From the NCBI RefSeq assembly GCF_000620465.1, contig NZ_JIBE01000010.1, positions 1 to 64,000 on the forward strand: 64,000 nucleotides of DNA, in the 5' to 3' direction. The notes below the pieces were generated by a model. That model searched no databases. It was not told the DNA's origin and was given only the letters and a program-made list of their open reading frames with translations. Within the stretch, counting starts at the first letter, position 1. Each line of letters begins with the position of its first letter. The position numbers and the translations under genes were made by a program. Of the stretch, positions 51,986-60,992 are shown one piece after another. This stretch comes from Ralstonia sp. UNC404CL21Col (GTDB taxonomy: Bacteria; Pseudomonadota; Gammaproteobacteria; Burkholderiales; Burkholderiaceae).

Positions 51986-52711
51986 TCAGCAATGCAACTC
52001 ATTCATACGCTTACGGATGTAGTTCAAGTTATCCCGCCACGGCGACATCTGCTGCGTAGTCACAGACAGCCGCAAAATCCCATCTCGATCCGCCTTAAGC
52101 CGCGCGCATTCCGCGTTAACACTGCTGACCTGCTGCTGAACCGCAACCGCCTCAGCCGCCAAGTCCCGATCCCGCTGCGCCATCCGCTGATCCCACTGCC
52201 GCGCAAGCTGCTCTTCCGCGCGCTTCGCCGCTGCCGCAGCCTCTTCCATCTCACGCTGACGAGCATTGCCCGGCCCCTCGGTGGGCGCATTGCCGACGAG
52301 CGCACGCATCGCCTGCCCGCACGGCGCTTCCGTGTAGACCGTCTGTCCGTTGATCACGCATTTGTTGACGCCGGCCGGAGGCATGGTGGCCCGCACTGCA
52401 GGTTGCTGCACCGGGGCCATGGGTTGGCGCTGTGGCGGCGCCGTGATGGGGGCCGGCTGTGTTGAAGCGGCCTGCTGGCTCGGCACGGCTGCGCCGTTAC
52501 CAGCGAGCCGCAATTGCTTCGCGGCGATGTAGACGACCAGAAGAACGGCCACCCAAACCATCAAGGAAACGATCCAGTGCACGCCTTGCTTGGCGCCCTG
52601 GGGTGGCTTGCCATACCAGCGGGCGTATTCCTTCTGCCAGTCGGGATTGCGCAGCTGCGGCGCTCGACGGTCTCTGAACCAATCGCGATCTTGTACTCCC
52701 ACGACCCTCAC
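51986..52711 (-). CDS. Single-pass membrane protein with DUF4124-like segment
   Basis: A 241-residue protein. A short cytoplasmic head (VQDRDWFRDRRAPQLRNPDW), one transmembrane helix (WIVSLMVWVAVLLVVYIAA), a Pro/Gln-rich linker, then NKCVINGQTVYTEAPCG, which is the DUF4124 pattern, and a C-terminal coiled coil (EEAAAAAKRAEEQLARQW) with two Cys at the end. It starts at GTG; 52711 or 52702 are both possible and the AAAGGGG fits 52702 better. Function unknown. Confidence 0.7.
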   Translation of the reverse strand: MRVVGVQDRDWFRDRRAPQLRNPDWQKEYARWYGKPPQGAKQGVHWIVSLMVWVAVLLVVYIAAKQLRLAGNGAAVPSQQAASTQPAPITAPPQRQPMAPVQQPAVRATMPPAGVNKCVINGQTVYTEAPCGQAMRALVGNAPTEGPGNARQREMEEAAAAAKRAEEQLARQWDQRMAQRDRDLAAEAVAVQQQVSSVNAECARLKADRDGILRLSVTTQQMSPWRDNLNYIRKRMNELHC

Positions 52712-53093
52712 CCCTTTCTATGGCGGCTTGTTTGCTATTTGCTGGAACCGCGCCGGACATAATCCGCTGGCCGGATATATGTGGTGCTCCTGCTTACGGC
52801 GAGCACCTACGCTACAACGAATTTATCCGGCGCGAAATGCCACAAATTGGGGTATCGACCCACGCCTTGCCAAGGCTCAAAAATACATAACGCCTTGCAT
52901 CTGGCGAACGCCCTCCCCCGGCTATTCGCCTGCTTTGATATTTCTCTTTGATTTTTAAGGGGAAAGCGCCGAGTACCTATGCGACGAGAACCGCGAGCCT
53001 CCCCGCTGGCGTTAGTCTGGTCGTAAATCAAATGGGTTAGGCAGCTTGTGACTGTGCGTAGAACTCAGGCCTTCGCTCGCCCGACCTTGGCCC
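52712..53093. other. 382-bp gap without gene
   Basis: Lower GC. Contains an inverted repeat GGTGCTC-N11-GAGCACC (52783-52807) and a smaller ATCCG-CTGGC-CGGAT. No protein-coding signal is convincing. Confidence 0.45.
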
Positions 53094-54149
53094 TCAGCCC
53101 AGCATCGAAAAACGAAAGACACCGTGCTCTGCGGGAATGGTGGCCTGCGCGAGCGGAGCGGCCAATGGCATTCCGTCCGCGCTATTGGTAAAGAGGACGA
53201 ATCCGTTCCGCGACGACAGCGACACCATGGCGAATGCGCGGTACCCGGGGTTGTTTCCCCAATGCCAGAGGTAGGCGTCGTGGTTGGTCGTCTCGATGCC
53301 CCATCCGTATCCCCATGTCAGGCCCAATGCAGGGTCAACGGCGATGGGCTTGGCGAGGGTCAGCTCCAGCAAGGCGGTGTCGGCCAGCAGTGCCGAGAGG
53401 AGCTTCGCGTAGTCCTCCGCCGTGGTGTAGAGCGACGCAGCCGCGTTGGCCTCGCTGAACACCAACTGCGAGCGTGAACTGCCGTTCACCAGGCGCTCCC
53501 GAATGTTGTCGGTCAGATGCAGTGCGGAATGCCGCATGCCGATCGGCTGGAAAACAGACTTCGACACGCAGGTTTCATACGCCTCGCCAGTGACGGCACT
53601 GATGACTGCCTGCAAGAGCACATAGCCCTCGCCCGAGTATTGCCACCGCGTGCCCGGCTCAAACGCAGGAACGAGCTTGCCGCTTGTCCAGTTTGGTAGA
53701 CCCGAGCTGTGATTCAGCAGTGTCGCTACAGGAATCTGCGCCAATGTGCTCGCAGGGACGAGGTCGACCAGGGCGGCCTTTTGGGGGTTAAAGGGGTGCA
53801 GACGGTGTTTGTAGCCATCCGGCAGGTAGCGCGAAACCGGCGCCTGCAAATCGAGCCGCCCCTCGCGCACCAGATTCAGCGCAACAAACGCGGTCACGGG
53901 CTTGGTCAGAGAGGCTGCTTGATATACAGCTCCAGGCTGAAGGGGGGGCTCTTGCGAGCAACTTGACACCACCGTGGCGGCGCTGGGTTTCCCAGCCGCG
54001 AGGATGGCGTAGCTTGCCGCGCAAACGCGGAGCCGACGAGCGAGAGCGGGAAAGGGTTCGCCGCCGAACTTGGAAAGGTCGGTTGCGCAAGACGCCAGGA
54101 ACGGCGCCAGCGCCCCGGCGGCAATGAATGCTCGACGTGCAATTGCCAT
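53094..54149 (-). CDS. Serine hydrolase, class C beta-lactamase fold
   Basis: A 351-residue exported serine hydrolase of the beta-lactamase/D-Ala-D-Ala carboxypeptidase fold. The active-site SxxK is in YQAASLTKPVTAF; the second motif is YSGEGYVLL (Tyr without the usual Asn); HWGNNPGYRAF is the third. The N-terminus (ARRAFIAAGALAPFLASCAT) shows twin Arg and a lipobox, so it may be a lipoprotein. Such esterases are rarely true beta-lactamases. Substrate unknown. Confidence 0.85.
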   Translation of the reverse strand: MAIARRAFIAAGALAPFLASCATDLSKFGGEPFPALARRLRVCAASYAILAAGKPSAATVVSSCSQEPPLQPGAVYQAASLTKPVTAFVALNLVREGRLDLQAPVSRYLPDGYKHRLHPFNPQKAALVDLVPASTLAQIPVATLLNHSSGLPNWTSGKLVPAFEPGTRWQYSGEGYVLLQAVISAVTGEAYETCVSKSVFQPIGMRHSALHLTDNIRERLVNGSSRSQLVFSEANAAASLYTTAEDYAKLLSALLADTALLELTLAKPIAVDPALGLTWGYGWGIETTNHDAYLWHWGNNPGYRAFAMVSLSSRNGFVLFTNSADGMPLAAPLAQATIPAEHGVFRFSMLG

Positions 54150-54223
54150 CTATCTATCGCCTTCTCGTTGATCGTTGATCGTTGCCCGTTGCCCGCCTAT
54201 CTAACCCACGCCACGCCGGCAAC

Positions 54224-54261
54224 AAAAAAACCCGCGACGCTCAACGCTTCGCGGGTTTTTT
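54224..54261. terminator. Bidirectional rho-independent terminator
   Basis: A-run and CCCGCGA / TCGCGGG plus six T's, with a 12-nt loop. Between the hydrolase gene and tRNA-Ala. Confidence 0.88.
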
Positions 54262-54293
54262 GGGGCATCGCTCATCAAACGCTGCCAGTAACT

Positions 54294-54369
<76 letters not shown>

Positions 54370-54417
54370 GTGGAAAATGAGTCTACCCGAACTCCCCGGG
54401 CGCTTTCAATCGGGGGT

Positions 54418-56139
54418 TTAACCCGCGTTTTCCATGCCCGGATTGCCTTGCATGCCCACAATGCGCGGCGTGTTCAGCGGCCTTGCGGTCACTTCGCGCT
54501 GGTCGCGCAGCCAGTCGGCCAGCACGTCCCACACGGGGCGCCCGCCCGCCTTGCGGGCTTCGGGCGACACGGCGGCCCAGCCGGCCACTTTGTAGCGGCG
54601 GTCGGCGTCGATAGGCTTGCCGTCACCCGGCCCCAGGCGCATGTCGGTAATGCGCTGGCCCATGGGCTTCTTCGGGTCGATGGTGTAGCGCAGGCCGCCG
54701 GTGCGCACCATGTCGCCGCCCTGCTGGTAGTACGGGTCTGGGTTGAACAGGTTGTCGGCCACGTCTTCCAGCACGGTCTTGATGGTGGCACCCGTCATCT
54801 CGGTGAGCGTGGTGGCCGGGTAGGTGATGGCGGTCTGGGCCATCAGCGCTTCCATGGTCAGGGCCTCGCCGGGCAGCAGCGTGGTGCCCCAGCGGAAGCC
54901 GGGCGAGAAGGCAATCTCGGCGCCCTGCGCGTGCATCAGGCCATCAACGATGAGTTGGTCGAACGTGCCGTTGAAGTTGCCGCGCCGGTACAGCAGCCCG
55001 CGGTTCGTGGCGAGCGTTTCGCCCAGCTTGTCTTGGTACGGCGCGCGCACGCGGTCAATCAGCGCCGTCATGGCCGGGTCGGCCGGCAGGAGGTCGGCAA
55101 ACACGGGCAGCAGCGTATAGCGGATGTCGCGCACGGTGCCGCCGCGCACATCCAGATCGAGCACGCCGACAAACTTGCCGTTGGCGCCGGCGTTGGTCAC
55201 GAGCGTCACCCCGCCCGGGTTGCTGACCTTGACGGGCGCGGGCACGGCGTCGTGCGTATGCCCGCCCAGGATGGCGTCCAACCCGCGCACGCGCGAGGCG
55301 AGCTTGAGGTCGACATCCATGCCGTTGTGCGACAGCAGCACGACCACCTTGGCGCCCTTGCCGCGCGCCTCGTCAATCATCTTCTGCAGCCGTTCTTCCT
55401 GGATGCCGAAGGTCCAGTCGGGCGTGAAATCGGCCGGGTGCGCGATCGGTGTGTACGGAAACGCCTGCCCGATGATGGCCACCGGCACGTCGTTCAGCTC
55501 GCGCAGCACGTACGGGTCGAACACCGGATCACCAAAGTCGGCGGTCTGGATGTTCTGCGCGACAAAGGCGACCTTGTTCTTGAAGTCGTGATCGACCACG
55601 TGGCGTACGCGGTCTGCGCCGTAGGTCATCTCCCAGTGCGGGGTCATGACGTCCACGCCCAGCGCAAGGGCTGCGTCGACCATGTCCTGGCCGTTAGTCC
55701 ACAGCGCGGTGGCGGAGCCCTGCCACGTGTCGCCGCCGTCCAGCAGCAGCGCATTCGGGCGGGTGGCGCGCAGCCGCTTGATGAGCGTGGCCAGATGCGC
55801 AAATCCGCCCATGCGGCCGTAGCGGCGGGCGGCCTCGGCAAAGTCGAGCGCGGTGAAGGCGTGCGCGGCGCGCGAGCCCGGCGCAATGCCGTAACGCTTG
55901 AGCAGCGCGTGCCCGACCAGATGCGGCGGTTGCCCGGCCCATTGCGCTACGCCCAGGTTGACGCTGGGCTCGCGGTATTCGATGGGCAGCAACTGCGCGT
56001 GGCAATCGGTGAAGTGCAGCAGGTGGACGTTGCCGAAGCGCGGCACGTCATAGCTGAACGTATCGGCGTGCGCGTCGGTCAAGCGCAGGCCGGCGGCTGC
56101 GGCAATCGCCAGGGCTTGAACGAATTCGCGACGGTTCAT
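54418..56139 (-). CDS. soxB: Thiosulfohydrolase SoxB
   Basis: A 573-residue periplasmic di-manganese enzyme that hydrolyses sulfate from SoxY-bound thiosulfonate. Tat-type start MNRREFVQALAIAAAAG; metal ligands in LLHFTDCHAQLLP, NALLLDGGDTWQGSATA and ILGGHTHDAVP; the 5'-nucleotidase-like C-terminal domain follows. The start overlaps the stop of the thioredoxin gene by 4 nt (ATGA). Last gene of the sox cluster. Confidence 0.96.
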   Translation of the reverse strand: MNRREFVQALAIAAAAGLRLTDAHADTFSYDVPRFGNVHLLHFTDCHAQLLPIEYREPSVNLGVAQWAGQPPHLVGHALLKRYGIAPGSRAAHAFTALDFAEAARRYGRMGGFAHLATLIKRLRATRPNALLLDGGDTWQGSATALWTNGQDMVDAALALGVDVMTPHWEMTYGADRVRHVVDHDFKNKVAFVAQNIQTADFGDPVFDPYVLRELNDVPVAIIGQAFPYTPIAHPADFTPDWTFGIQEERLQKMIDEARGKGAKVVVLLSHNGMDVDLKLASRVRGLDAILGGHTHDAVPAPVKVSNPGGVTLVTNAGANGKFVGVLDLDVRGGTVRDIRYTLLPVFADLLPADPAMTALIDRVRAPYQDKLGETLATNRGLLYRRGNFNGTFDQLIVDGLMHAQGAEIAFSPGFRWGTTLLPGEALTMEALMAQTAITYPATTLTEMTGATIKTVLEDVADNLFNPDPYYQQGGDMVRTGGLRYTIDPKKPMGQRITDMRLGPGDGKPIDADRRYKVAGWAAVSPEARKAGGRPVWDVLADWLRDQREVTARPLNTPRIVGMQGNPGMENAG

Positions 56140-56648
56140 TGTTTGGAGCTGTGTGCGTAGCGTGCCAAGTCGGCCACGTCGTCTTCCAGCATCTCGCCGA
56201 CTTCCTTGCGCACCACGCGGCCCTTGGCGTCGAGCACGAGCAGTTCGGGCAGGCCCTTGCGCGGGCCGGTGGCGGCGCACAGCGCGTCGGTTTCCATCGC
56301 TACGGGGAAGGTGAAGCCGCGCTTGGCGACGTAGTCCTTCGCGAGCTGCGGGTTGGCATCGATGCTGATGGTGAGGATGCGCAGGTCAGTGCCGCGGGTG
56401 GCGTCGTAGAGCTTTTGCAGACGCGGGTTCTGCAGCGCGCAGAACGGGCACCACGACGCCCACGTGGCGATGATGACGGGGTGCCCGCGCCATGCATCGC
56501 CCGGCACGCGCGTGCCGTCGAGCAACTGCACGTCGGGCAGCGCCACCACATCGCCCACTTCGACGGCCTGCGCATGATTGGCAAACTGCGTGGCGGCAAA
56601 CACCATCGCCGCTGCCGCCCACATCAGGAACCGTCGAAGCGTACGCAT
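56136..56648 (-). CDS. SoxW-like periplasmic thioredoxin
   Basis: A 170-residue exported TlpA-type thioredoxin. Signal peptide to about residue 28; the active-site WASWCPFCALQNPRL has CPFC; the GLPELLVLDAKGRVVRK cis-Pro region follows. In sox clusters such a protein (SoxW) keeps SoxY cysteine reduced. It lies between soxX and soxB. SoxW is usual in Paracoccus; the identity here is by position and fold. Confidence 0.85.
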   Translation of the reverse strand: MRTLRRFLMWAAAAMVFAATQFANHAQAVEVGDVVALPDVQLLDGTRVPGDAWRGHPVIIATWASWCPFCALQNPRLQKLYDATRGTDLRILTISIDANPQLAKDYVAKRGFTFPVAMETDALCAATGPRKGLPELLVLDAKGRVVRKEVGEMLEDDVADLARYAHSSKQ

Positions 56649-56660
56649 GGCGTTATCGGC

Positions 56661-57335
56661 TTACTGGTTCACGGGCGAGGCCGGATCGAACAACAGCGCC
56701 ATCACATCGCGGATCTGCTGCTCGGTGAGGATGCCCTTGTGCCCAAAGCGCGGCATGTTGGAGCACGCCGCATACGCGTTGGAGTTGTAGATCTTGCCCC
56801 ACGTGTAGCGCAGGATCGCCTCGGAATTGCCGCGCAGCTTGCCGTACTGGTACAGCGAGGGGCCGATGGTGCCGTACGACACTTCGTCTTTCGAGAGGCG
56901 GTGGCAGGCGTAGCAGTTGGCGCCGTTTGCGCCGCCGGCCGGGTCGGAGAACTGCATGCCGCGGCCGCTCTGCGCGGTCTTCTCGCCTTCCTTCCAGTCG
57001 CCCAACCAGGTGTTGTCAGCCGGGTAGTGGATGGTCTTGAATTGCGCGTCTTCCAGTTTCTTGGCAACCGCGGCGGGCACGGCGTTGCGGTCGGCAAATT
57101 GGCTGCAGACCTTCTGCACGTCGTCGCGCTCGGTCACGCCTTCCACGGTGGCGGGGCCCTTGGAGACAAAGCTCTCCTGGATGACCTTGGCGAGTGCCGC
57201 GTCGGCCTTGGCTTCGGGCTTGGGCGGGGTGACGGCCTTGGCGGCGGCGTCGGCTGCGTGCGCGGTGCCGGCGGCCAGCGCTACTGTGAGCGCCATCAGA
57301 ACGATGGGGGTCAGTCGGGTCATGCGTGGCCTCAT
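56661..57335 (-). CDS. soxX: Cytochrome c SoxX
   Basis: A 224-residue monoheme cytochrome, partner of SoxA. Signal peptide, heme motif ANCYACHRLSKDEVSYG, and Met ligand in AACSNMPRFGHKGIL. It is longer than many SoxX owing to an N-terminal Ala/Lys-rich extension. With SoxA it forms the enzyme that links thiosulfate to SoxY. Confidence 0.94.
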   Translation of the reverse strand: MRPRMTRLTPIVLMALTVALAAGTAHAADAAAKAVTPPKPEAKADAALAKVIQESFVSKGPATVEGVTERDDVQKVCSQFADRNAVPAAVAKKLEDAQFKTIHYPADNTWLGDWKEGEKTAQSGRGMQFSDPAGGANGANCYACHRLSKDEVSYGTIGPSLYQYGKLRGNSEAILRYTWGKIYNSNAYAACSNMPRFGHKGILTEQQIRDVMALLFDPASPVNQ

Positions 57336-57339
57336 CGTG

Positions 57340-58161
57340 TCATCGTTTGATGGACGGCGCGTCCATCTTGCCGCCGTTGGCGTTGCGGGCGAGGAACATC
57401 TCCAGCGCGGTAATCACCTCGCTGCCGTAGAGCGGTTCCGGAAAGCGCTGCTGCCGCAGGCAGTCATACAGGCGGTGCTGCATCGTGCGTACCTCGCCCT
57501 GCGAGACGCGATAACCCGGCCACGTGGAATACGCAAAGCGCGCGCCGTCGGCGGTCAGCAAGTCAGGCAGCTCCTGCAGGCGGATGCGCAAGCCCGGCTG
57601 GGCATGGCACGTGGCGCAGGCAAAGTCATACGCGCCGCCGCGGTAGAAGAACATGCGGCGGCCGAGTTCGTACACGCGCTTTTCTTCGGGGTGGGCGAGC
57701 GGAATGTCGATGGCCGCGCCGCGCGATTCCGAAGCCACGTACGCCATCAGCCGTTCAATGTCCGACGCCTTGCCGGGCGACGAGAACGGGCGGGCCGATG
57801 CCTCTTCCTTGGTCAGACCCTGCAGCGTCATGCGGCAATGCATGAGGCGCTGTTCGGCGTCCATCACGCGGCCGGTGTCTTTGAAGTAGCGCGGCAGCTT
57901 GGCGTAGGCGCCCTTCACGACGCCGGGGCCAAGGCCCAGGTCGCATGCTTCAAGCGAGGCCTGCTTGGGGCCGGCGGGCTTCTTCCAGAGTTCTTCTCCG
58001 GCGGCTTCCCAGAGTTCAGCCGGGTTGCCGTCGGCCAGCATCTCGCGGTACTGCGCGATGCCGGCGGCGGTGCTGTCCTTGGCGTCCTGCGCGGATGCCA
58101 TGACGGCGCTGCCGGCAACCCACGCCGCAGCCAGCACCATCGTCCATGTCTTGTGTTTCAC
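57340..58161 (-). CDS. soxA: Sulfur-oxidising cytochrome SoxA
   Basis: A 273-residue protein starting at GTG with GGAGGGG upstream. Signal peptide (MVLAAAWVAGSAVMASAQ). One CxxCH heme site (CATCH) is seen; the probable active-site Cys is in RLYDCLRQQRFPE. Many SoxA have two heme sites, this one only one plus an ACDLGLG Cys, so it is the monoheme type. The SoxX start is adjacent (4 bp). Confidence 0.93.
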   Translation of the reverse strand: MKHKTWTMVLAAAWVAGSAVMASAQDAKDSTAAGIAQYREMLADGNPAELWEAAGEELWKKPAGPKQASLEACDLGLGPGVVKGAYAKLPRYFKDTGRVMDAEQRLMHCRMTLQGLTKEEASARPFSSPGKASDIERLMAYVASESRGAAIDIPLAHPEEKRVYELGRRMFFYRGGAYDFACATCHAQPGLRIRLQELPDLLTADGARFAYSTWPGYRVSQGEVRTMQHRLYDCLRQQRFPEPLYGSEVITALEMFLARNANGGKMDAPSIKR

Positions 58162-58180
58162 GGTCCCCTCCGTGGGTCGC

Positions 58181-58636
58181 CTACGGTTTGATATAGGCGA
58201 AACCTTCTTCCTGCTGCAAGCGGGTGATTTCCACCACACCGGCCGGCACCACCTTGGCTTCGAGCAGCAGCTTGTCTTCCGGCACCTTGAAGGCCATCAG
58301 CGAGTTGTGGCACACGCGAAACTCCACGCCCATGCTGGCCAGCGCCGCCACCGGTGCATCAAACGGGCGGCCCTGCGCATCCTTGGCGCCTTCAACGAGG
58401 AAGTCGATGCCGTGGCCCAGCGCCACCACCACGATCTTCGTGCCGGGTGCGCCGTTCAGGTGGTTGCGCAGGTTGCCGATGGCTCGCACGGCCTGGTCGA
58501 TGCCTTCGCTCAACTGGTAGACCACCTTGTAGCGGGCACCGGCGCCGCCCGCGCGCGGGGCGTTCTGGGCAGCGGCCTTGCCGGCCACACCCAAGGCCGC
58601 CAGCGCGGCGGTCACACGAAAGAAGCTGCGTCGCAT
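58181..58636 (-). CDS. DsrE-family protein in sox cluster
   Basis: A 151-residue exported DsrE/DsrF-like protein. Signal-like N-terminus with Arg pair; VVYQLSEGIDQAVRAIGNLRNH and VVVALGHGIDFLV match the fold; a single conserved Cys sits in EFRVCHNSLMAF. DsrE proteins carry persulfide sulfur. It lies between soxZ and soxA and could accept sulfur from SoxY in absence of SoxCD. Confidence 0.85.
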   Translation of the reverse strand: MRRSFFRVTAALAALGVAGKAAAQNAPRAGGAGARYKVVYQLSEGIDQAVRAIGNLRNHLNGAPGTKIVVVALGHGIDFLVEGAKDAQGRPFDAPVAALASMGVEFRVCHNSLMAFKVPEDKLLLEAKVVPAGVVEITRLQQEEGFAYIKP

Positions 58637-58652
58637 GTGGGCCTCCGGGGGC

Positions 58653-58964
58653 TTACTGAATAGACGTTTCGTCGGTGCGCTTGTCGCCGTGGTTGTCGAC
58701 CCACGTGACCGTCACCTTGTCGCCCTTGGCGCCGCCCTTGAACTTGAAATTGAGGAACGGATCTTTCGACACGGCCGGGCCGAACTGCGCGTCGAGCACC
58801 GTCTTGCCGCTGTGCTGCACCGTCACGTTGGTGATGTGCCAGGCGGGCACGACCTTGCCGGACGCGTCTTTGCGCTGGCCGGTTTCCATGTCGTGCTTCA
58901 TCAGGATCTTCACGTCGGTGGTGCCGCCGTTTTCCATTGCGCGAATGCGCATCGGGTCTGCCAT
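58653..58964 (-). CDS. soxZ: Thiosulfate carrier subunit SoxZ
   Basis: A 103-residue protein, MADPMRIRAMENGGTTDVK at the start; MKHDMETGQRKD and HITNVTVQHSGK are typical. It forms the SoxYZ carrier in the periplasm, exported with SoxY by Tat, and has no signal peptide of its own. Its gene follows soxY by 18 bp. Confidence 0.95.
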   Translation of the reverse strand: MADPMRIRAMENGGTTDVKILMKHDMETGQRKDASGKVVPAWHITNVTVQHSGKTVLDAQFGPAVSKDPFLNFKFKGGAKGDKVTVTWVDNHGDKRTDETSIQ

Positions 58965-58982
58965 GGTGTGTTCTCCTGATGT

Positions 58983-59453
58983 TTAACCGCCGCAGCCACC
59001 CAGGGTGACCTTCACTTCCTTGCTCGCCAGCACCCATTTGCCGTTGGCGCGCACGGCGGCGTAGACCGTTGACGTCTCGCCCATCTTCACGCGCGTGCTG
59101 ACAAACGGGTCGGTGCCGGCCGGAATGGCGAACGTGGCGGCCAGCGTGTTCGGGTTCTTTTCGACCAGGATGGCGATGAGGTCGGTGCCCGGCAGCGTGC
59201 TCGTCACGACCAGCGGCACCACGGCGCCGTTCTCGGCAATGTCCGGTGCGGTGAGCTGGATGCCGGCGCCGCCCTTGTCGACCGCGCCGCCGCCCAGTTG
59301 CTTGAGCACGTCGTTCACGCCCTTCACGGCAAAGGCGGCCTTGTTCCATTCGGCCGCCTGGGCCGGCGTGGCAATGCCGGCAGACACCAGCAGCGCCATC
59401 ATGGCGCCGGCGCGCAGCACGTCACGGCGGCTCAGGTTGATTGCGTCGTTCAT
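58983..59453 (-). CDS. soxY: Thiosulfate carrier subunit SoxY
   Basis: A 156-residue protein with a Tat signal (SRRDVLRAGAMMALLVSAG) and the carboxy-terminal GGCGG whose Cys carries sulfur intermediates. It is the core carrier of the Sox system. It lies just after a cytochrome c gene (10 bp). Confidence 0.95.
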   Translation of the reverse strand: MNDAINLSRRDVLRAGAMMALLVSAGIATPAQAAEWNKAAFAVKGVNDVLKQLGGGAVDKGGAGIQLTAPDIAENGAVVPLVVTSTLPGTDLIAILVEKNPNTLAATFAIPAGTDPFVSTRVKMGETSTVYAAVRANGKWVLASKEVKVTLGGCGG

Positions 59454-59463
59454 CGTCCGTTCC

Positions 59464-59811
59464 TCACTTGGCCGGGGCGCCTGCGAGCACCCAGTCGATC
59501 ACGGTTTTCAGATCGGCATCGGCAATCTTCGGATTGGCCGGCATCGGGATCTGGCCCCAGTTGCCCATGCCGCCCTCGCGCACCTTCTTGATGAGCTTGG
59601 CTTGTGCGCCGGCATCGCCCTTGTACTTGGCGGCAACGTCCTGGTAGGCCGGGCCGACGAGCTTGCGGTCGACGGCGTGGCAGCCCATGCAGGCGTTCTG
59701 GTTGGCGATGGACAAGGCGCGGGCAGCATCAACGGCGGCCAGCGCGGGCGTGGCGGACAGCGCCAGGCCGGCCAGCACCGCCGCAGCGGCGAGCGTGGGG
59801 GCGAACTTCAT
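59464..59811 (-). CDS. Small cytochrome c, sox cluster
   Basis: A 115-residue class I cytochrome c. Signal peptide AVLAGLALSATPALA; heme site NACMGCHAVDRKLVGP; Met ligand in IPMPANPKIADADL. Probably the electron acceptor of SoxXA on the way to a terminal oxidase. It is the first gene of the soxYZ-dsrE-AX-W-B run. Confidence 0.9.
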   Translation of the reverse strand: MKFAPTLAAAAVLAGLALSATPALAAVDAARALSIANQNACMGCHAVDRKLVGPAYQDVAAKYKGDAGAQAKLIKKVREGGMGNWGQIPMPANPKIADADLKTVIDWVLAGAPAK

Positions 59812-59882
59812 GTGGTCTCCAGAAGACGAGGCTGCCCGCATGCGTGTGCGGGCGAAATGGCGGGAATCGGACCCGGTATTGT

Positions 59883-59895
59883 GCCCGAAACGGGC
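59883..59895. promoter_or_regulatory. Palindrome GCCCG-AAA-CGGGC before the sox run
   Basis: A perfect 5-bp arm palindrome, 72 bp before the cytochrome c start on the minus strand. A CACAAT at 59883-59878 next to it may be the -10. It may be an operator of the sox genes; no regulator gene is adjacent. Confidence 0.4.
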
Positions 59896-59933
59896 CAAAT
59901 CCTATGTCGCCCGCAAATGTCGCCAGCAAAGCA

Positions 59934-59967
59934 AAACGCCCGGTACCTTTCGGCCCGGGCGCTTGTT
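59934..59967 (-). terminator. Terminator after eamA-like gene
   Basis: CGCCCGG / CCGGGCG with an 11-nt loop and, on the minus strand, TTTT after the stem. It separates the EamA-family gene from the sox run. Confidence 0.75.
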
Positions 59968-59982
59968 TTGGGGATGCGGCGA

Positions 59983-60870
59983 TCAGGCCATCGCGCGCCG
60001 CGCGGCCAGCCGGCCGCCAAACACGTTGAGCAGCAACCCGGCCATCACCACCGCGCCGCCCAGCCATTGGGCGGCCACCAGGCGCTCGCCCAGCAGCACG
60101 GCCGCCGATACCAGCCCCACCACCGGCACCAGCAGCGTGAGCGGCGCAACCTGGCTGGCCGCGTAGCGCGCCAGCAGGCGGCTCCACAGGCTGTAGCCGA
60201 AGATGGTGGCGCCAAAGGACAGGTAGACGATCGCGCCGATGCTCGACGCGCTGATGTTCGCCAGGCTATGCGCGATCTGCTCCGGCCCCTCAAGCCAGTA
60301 CGACAGCAGGAAGAACGGAACCGGCGGAATGACGGCGCCCCACACCACCAGGCTGACCACATTCACCGGCCCGACGCGCTTGGTGACGATGTTGCCGCTG
60401 GCCCACGAAAACGCCGCGCACAGCGTCAGCAAGAAACCGGCGGTGGTCATGCCCGTGACCGAGCCGCCGCCCGCCATGCCGATGACGGCCAGCCCGCCCG
60501 CGGCCACCGCCATGCCGGCCAGGTGGAACCAGCGGATCGGCTCGCGCAGCACGATGGCGGCAATCGTCAGCGTAAAGAAGGCCTGCGACTGCAGCACCAG
60601 CGAGGCCAGCCCCGCCGGCATGCCCACGTACATGGCCGAGAACAGGAACGCGAACTGCCCGAAGCTGATGGTGGCGCCGTAAGCCACCAGCCACTTGAGC
60701 GCGATCTTGGGGCGCGGCACGAACAGCACGGCCGGGAAGGCGACCAGCGCAAAGCGCAGCGCACCCAGCAGCATGGGCGGCACGCCGTGCAGGCCCACCT
60801 TGATGACGACAAAGTTGACGCCCCACACCAGCACAACGGTCAGGGCCAGCAGCAGATCCTTGGGAGACAT
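59983..60870 (-). CDS. eamA: EamA/DMT-family transporter (cysteine-exporter-like)
   Basis: A 295-residue protein with ten transmembrane segments and two EamA repeats (LTVVLVWGVNFVVIKVGLHG, FLLTLCAAFSWASGNIVTKR). It resembles E. coli EamA (YdeD), which exports O-acetylserine and cysteine. Placed inside the sulfur cluster, it may relieve excess cysteine or export a sulfur compound, but has its own terminator. Substrate is inferred. Confidence 0.85.
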   Translation of the reverse strand: MSPKDLLLALTVVLVWGVNFVVIKVGLHGVPPMLLGALRFALVAFPAVLFVPRPKIALKWLVAYGATISFGQFAFLFSAMYVGMPAGLASLVLQSQAFFTLTIAAIVLREPIRWFHLAGMAVAAGGLAVIGMAGGGSVTGMTTAGFLLTLCAAFSWASGNIVTKRVGPVNVVSLVVWGAVIPPVPFFLLSYWLEGPEQIAHSLANISASSIGAIVYLSFGATIFGYSLWSRLLARYAASQVAPLTLLVPVVGLVSAAVLLGERLVAAQWLGGAVVMAGLLLNVFGGRLAARRAMA

Positions 60871-60992
60871 GATGATCGGAAGGTTCGGACGGCCGCCCGT
60901 GCGGCCACATGACGCACTGTAGGCGCCGGCCGCTTAGGCGACTTGCACAATCTTGCGCATTGTTTGTGCCGGGCGCCTCGGCCTTGCCTTGC

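Noticed and set aside
53094..54149. Antibiotic-inactivating class C beta-lactamase
   Set aside because: The second motif is YSG rather than YxN and there is no KTG; it fits esterase-type members better.
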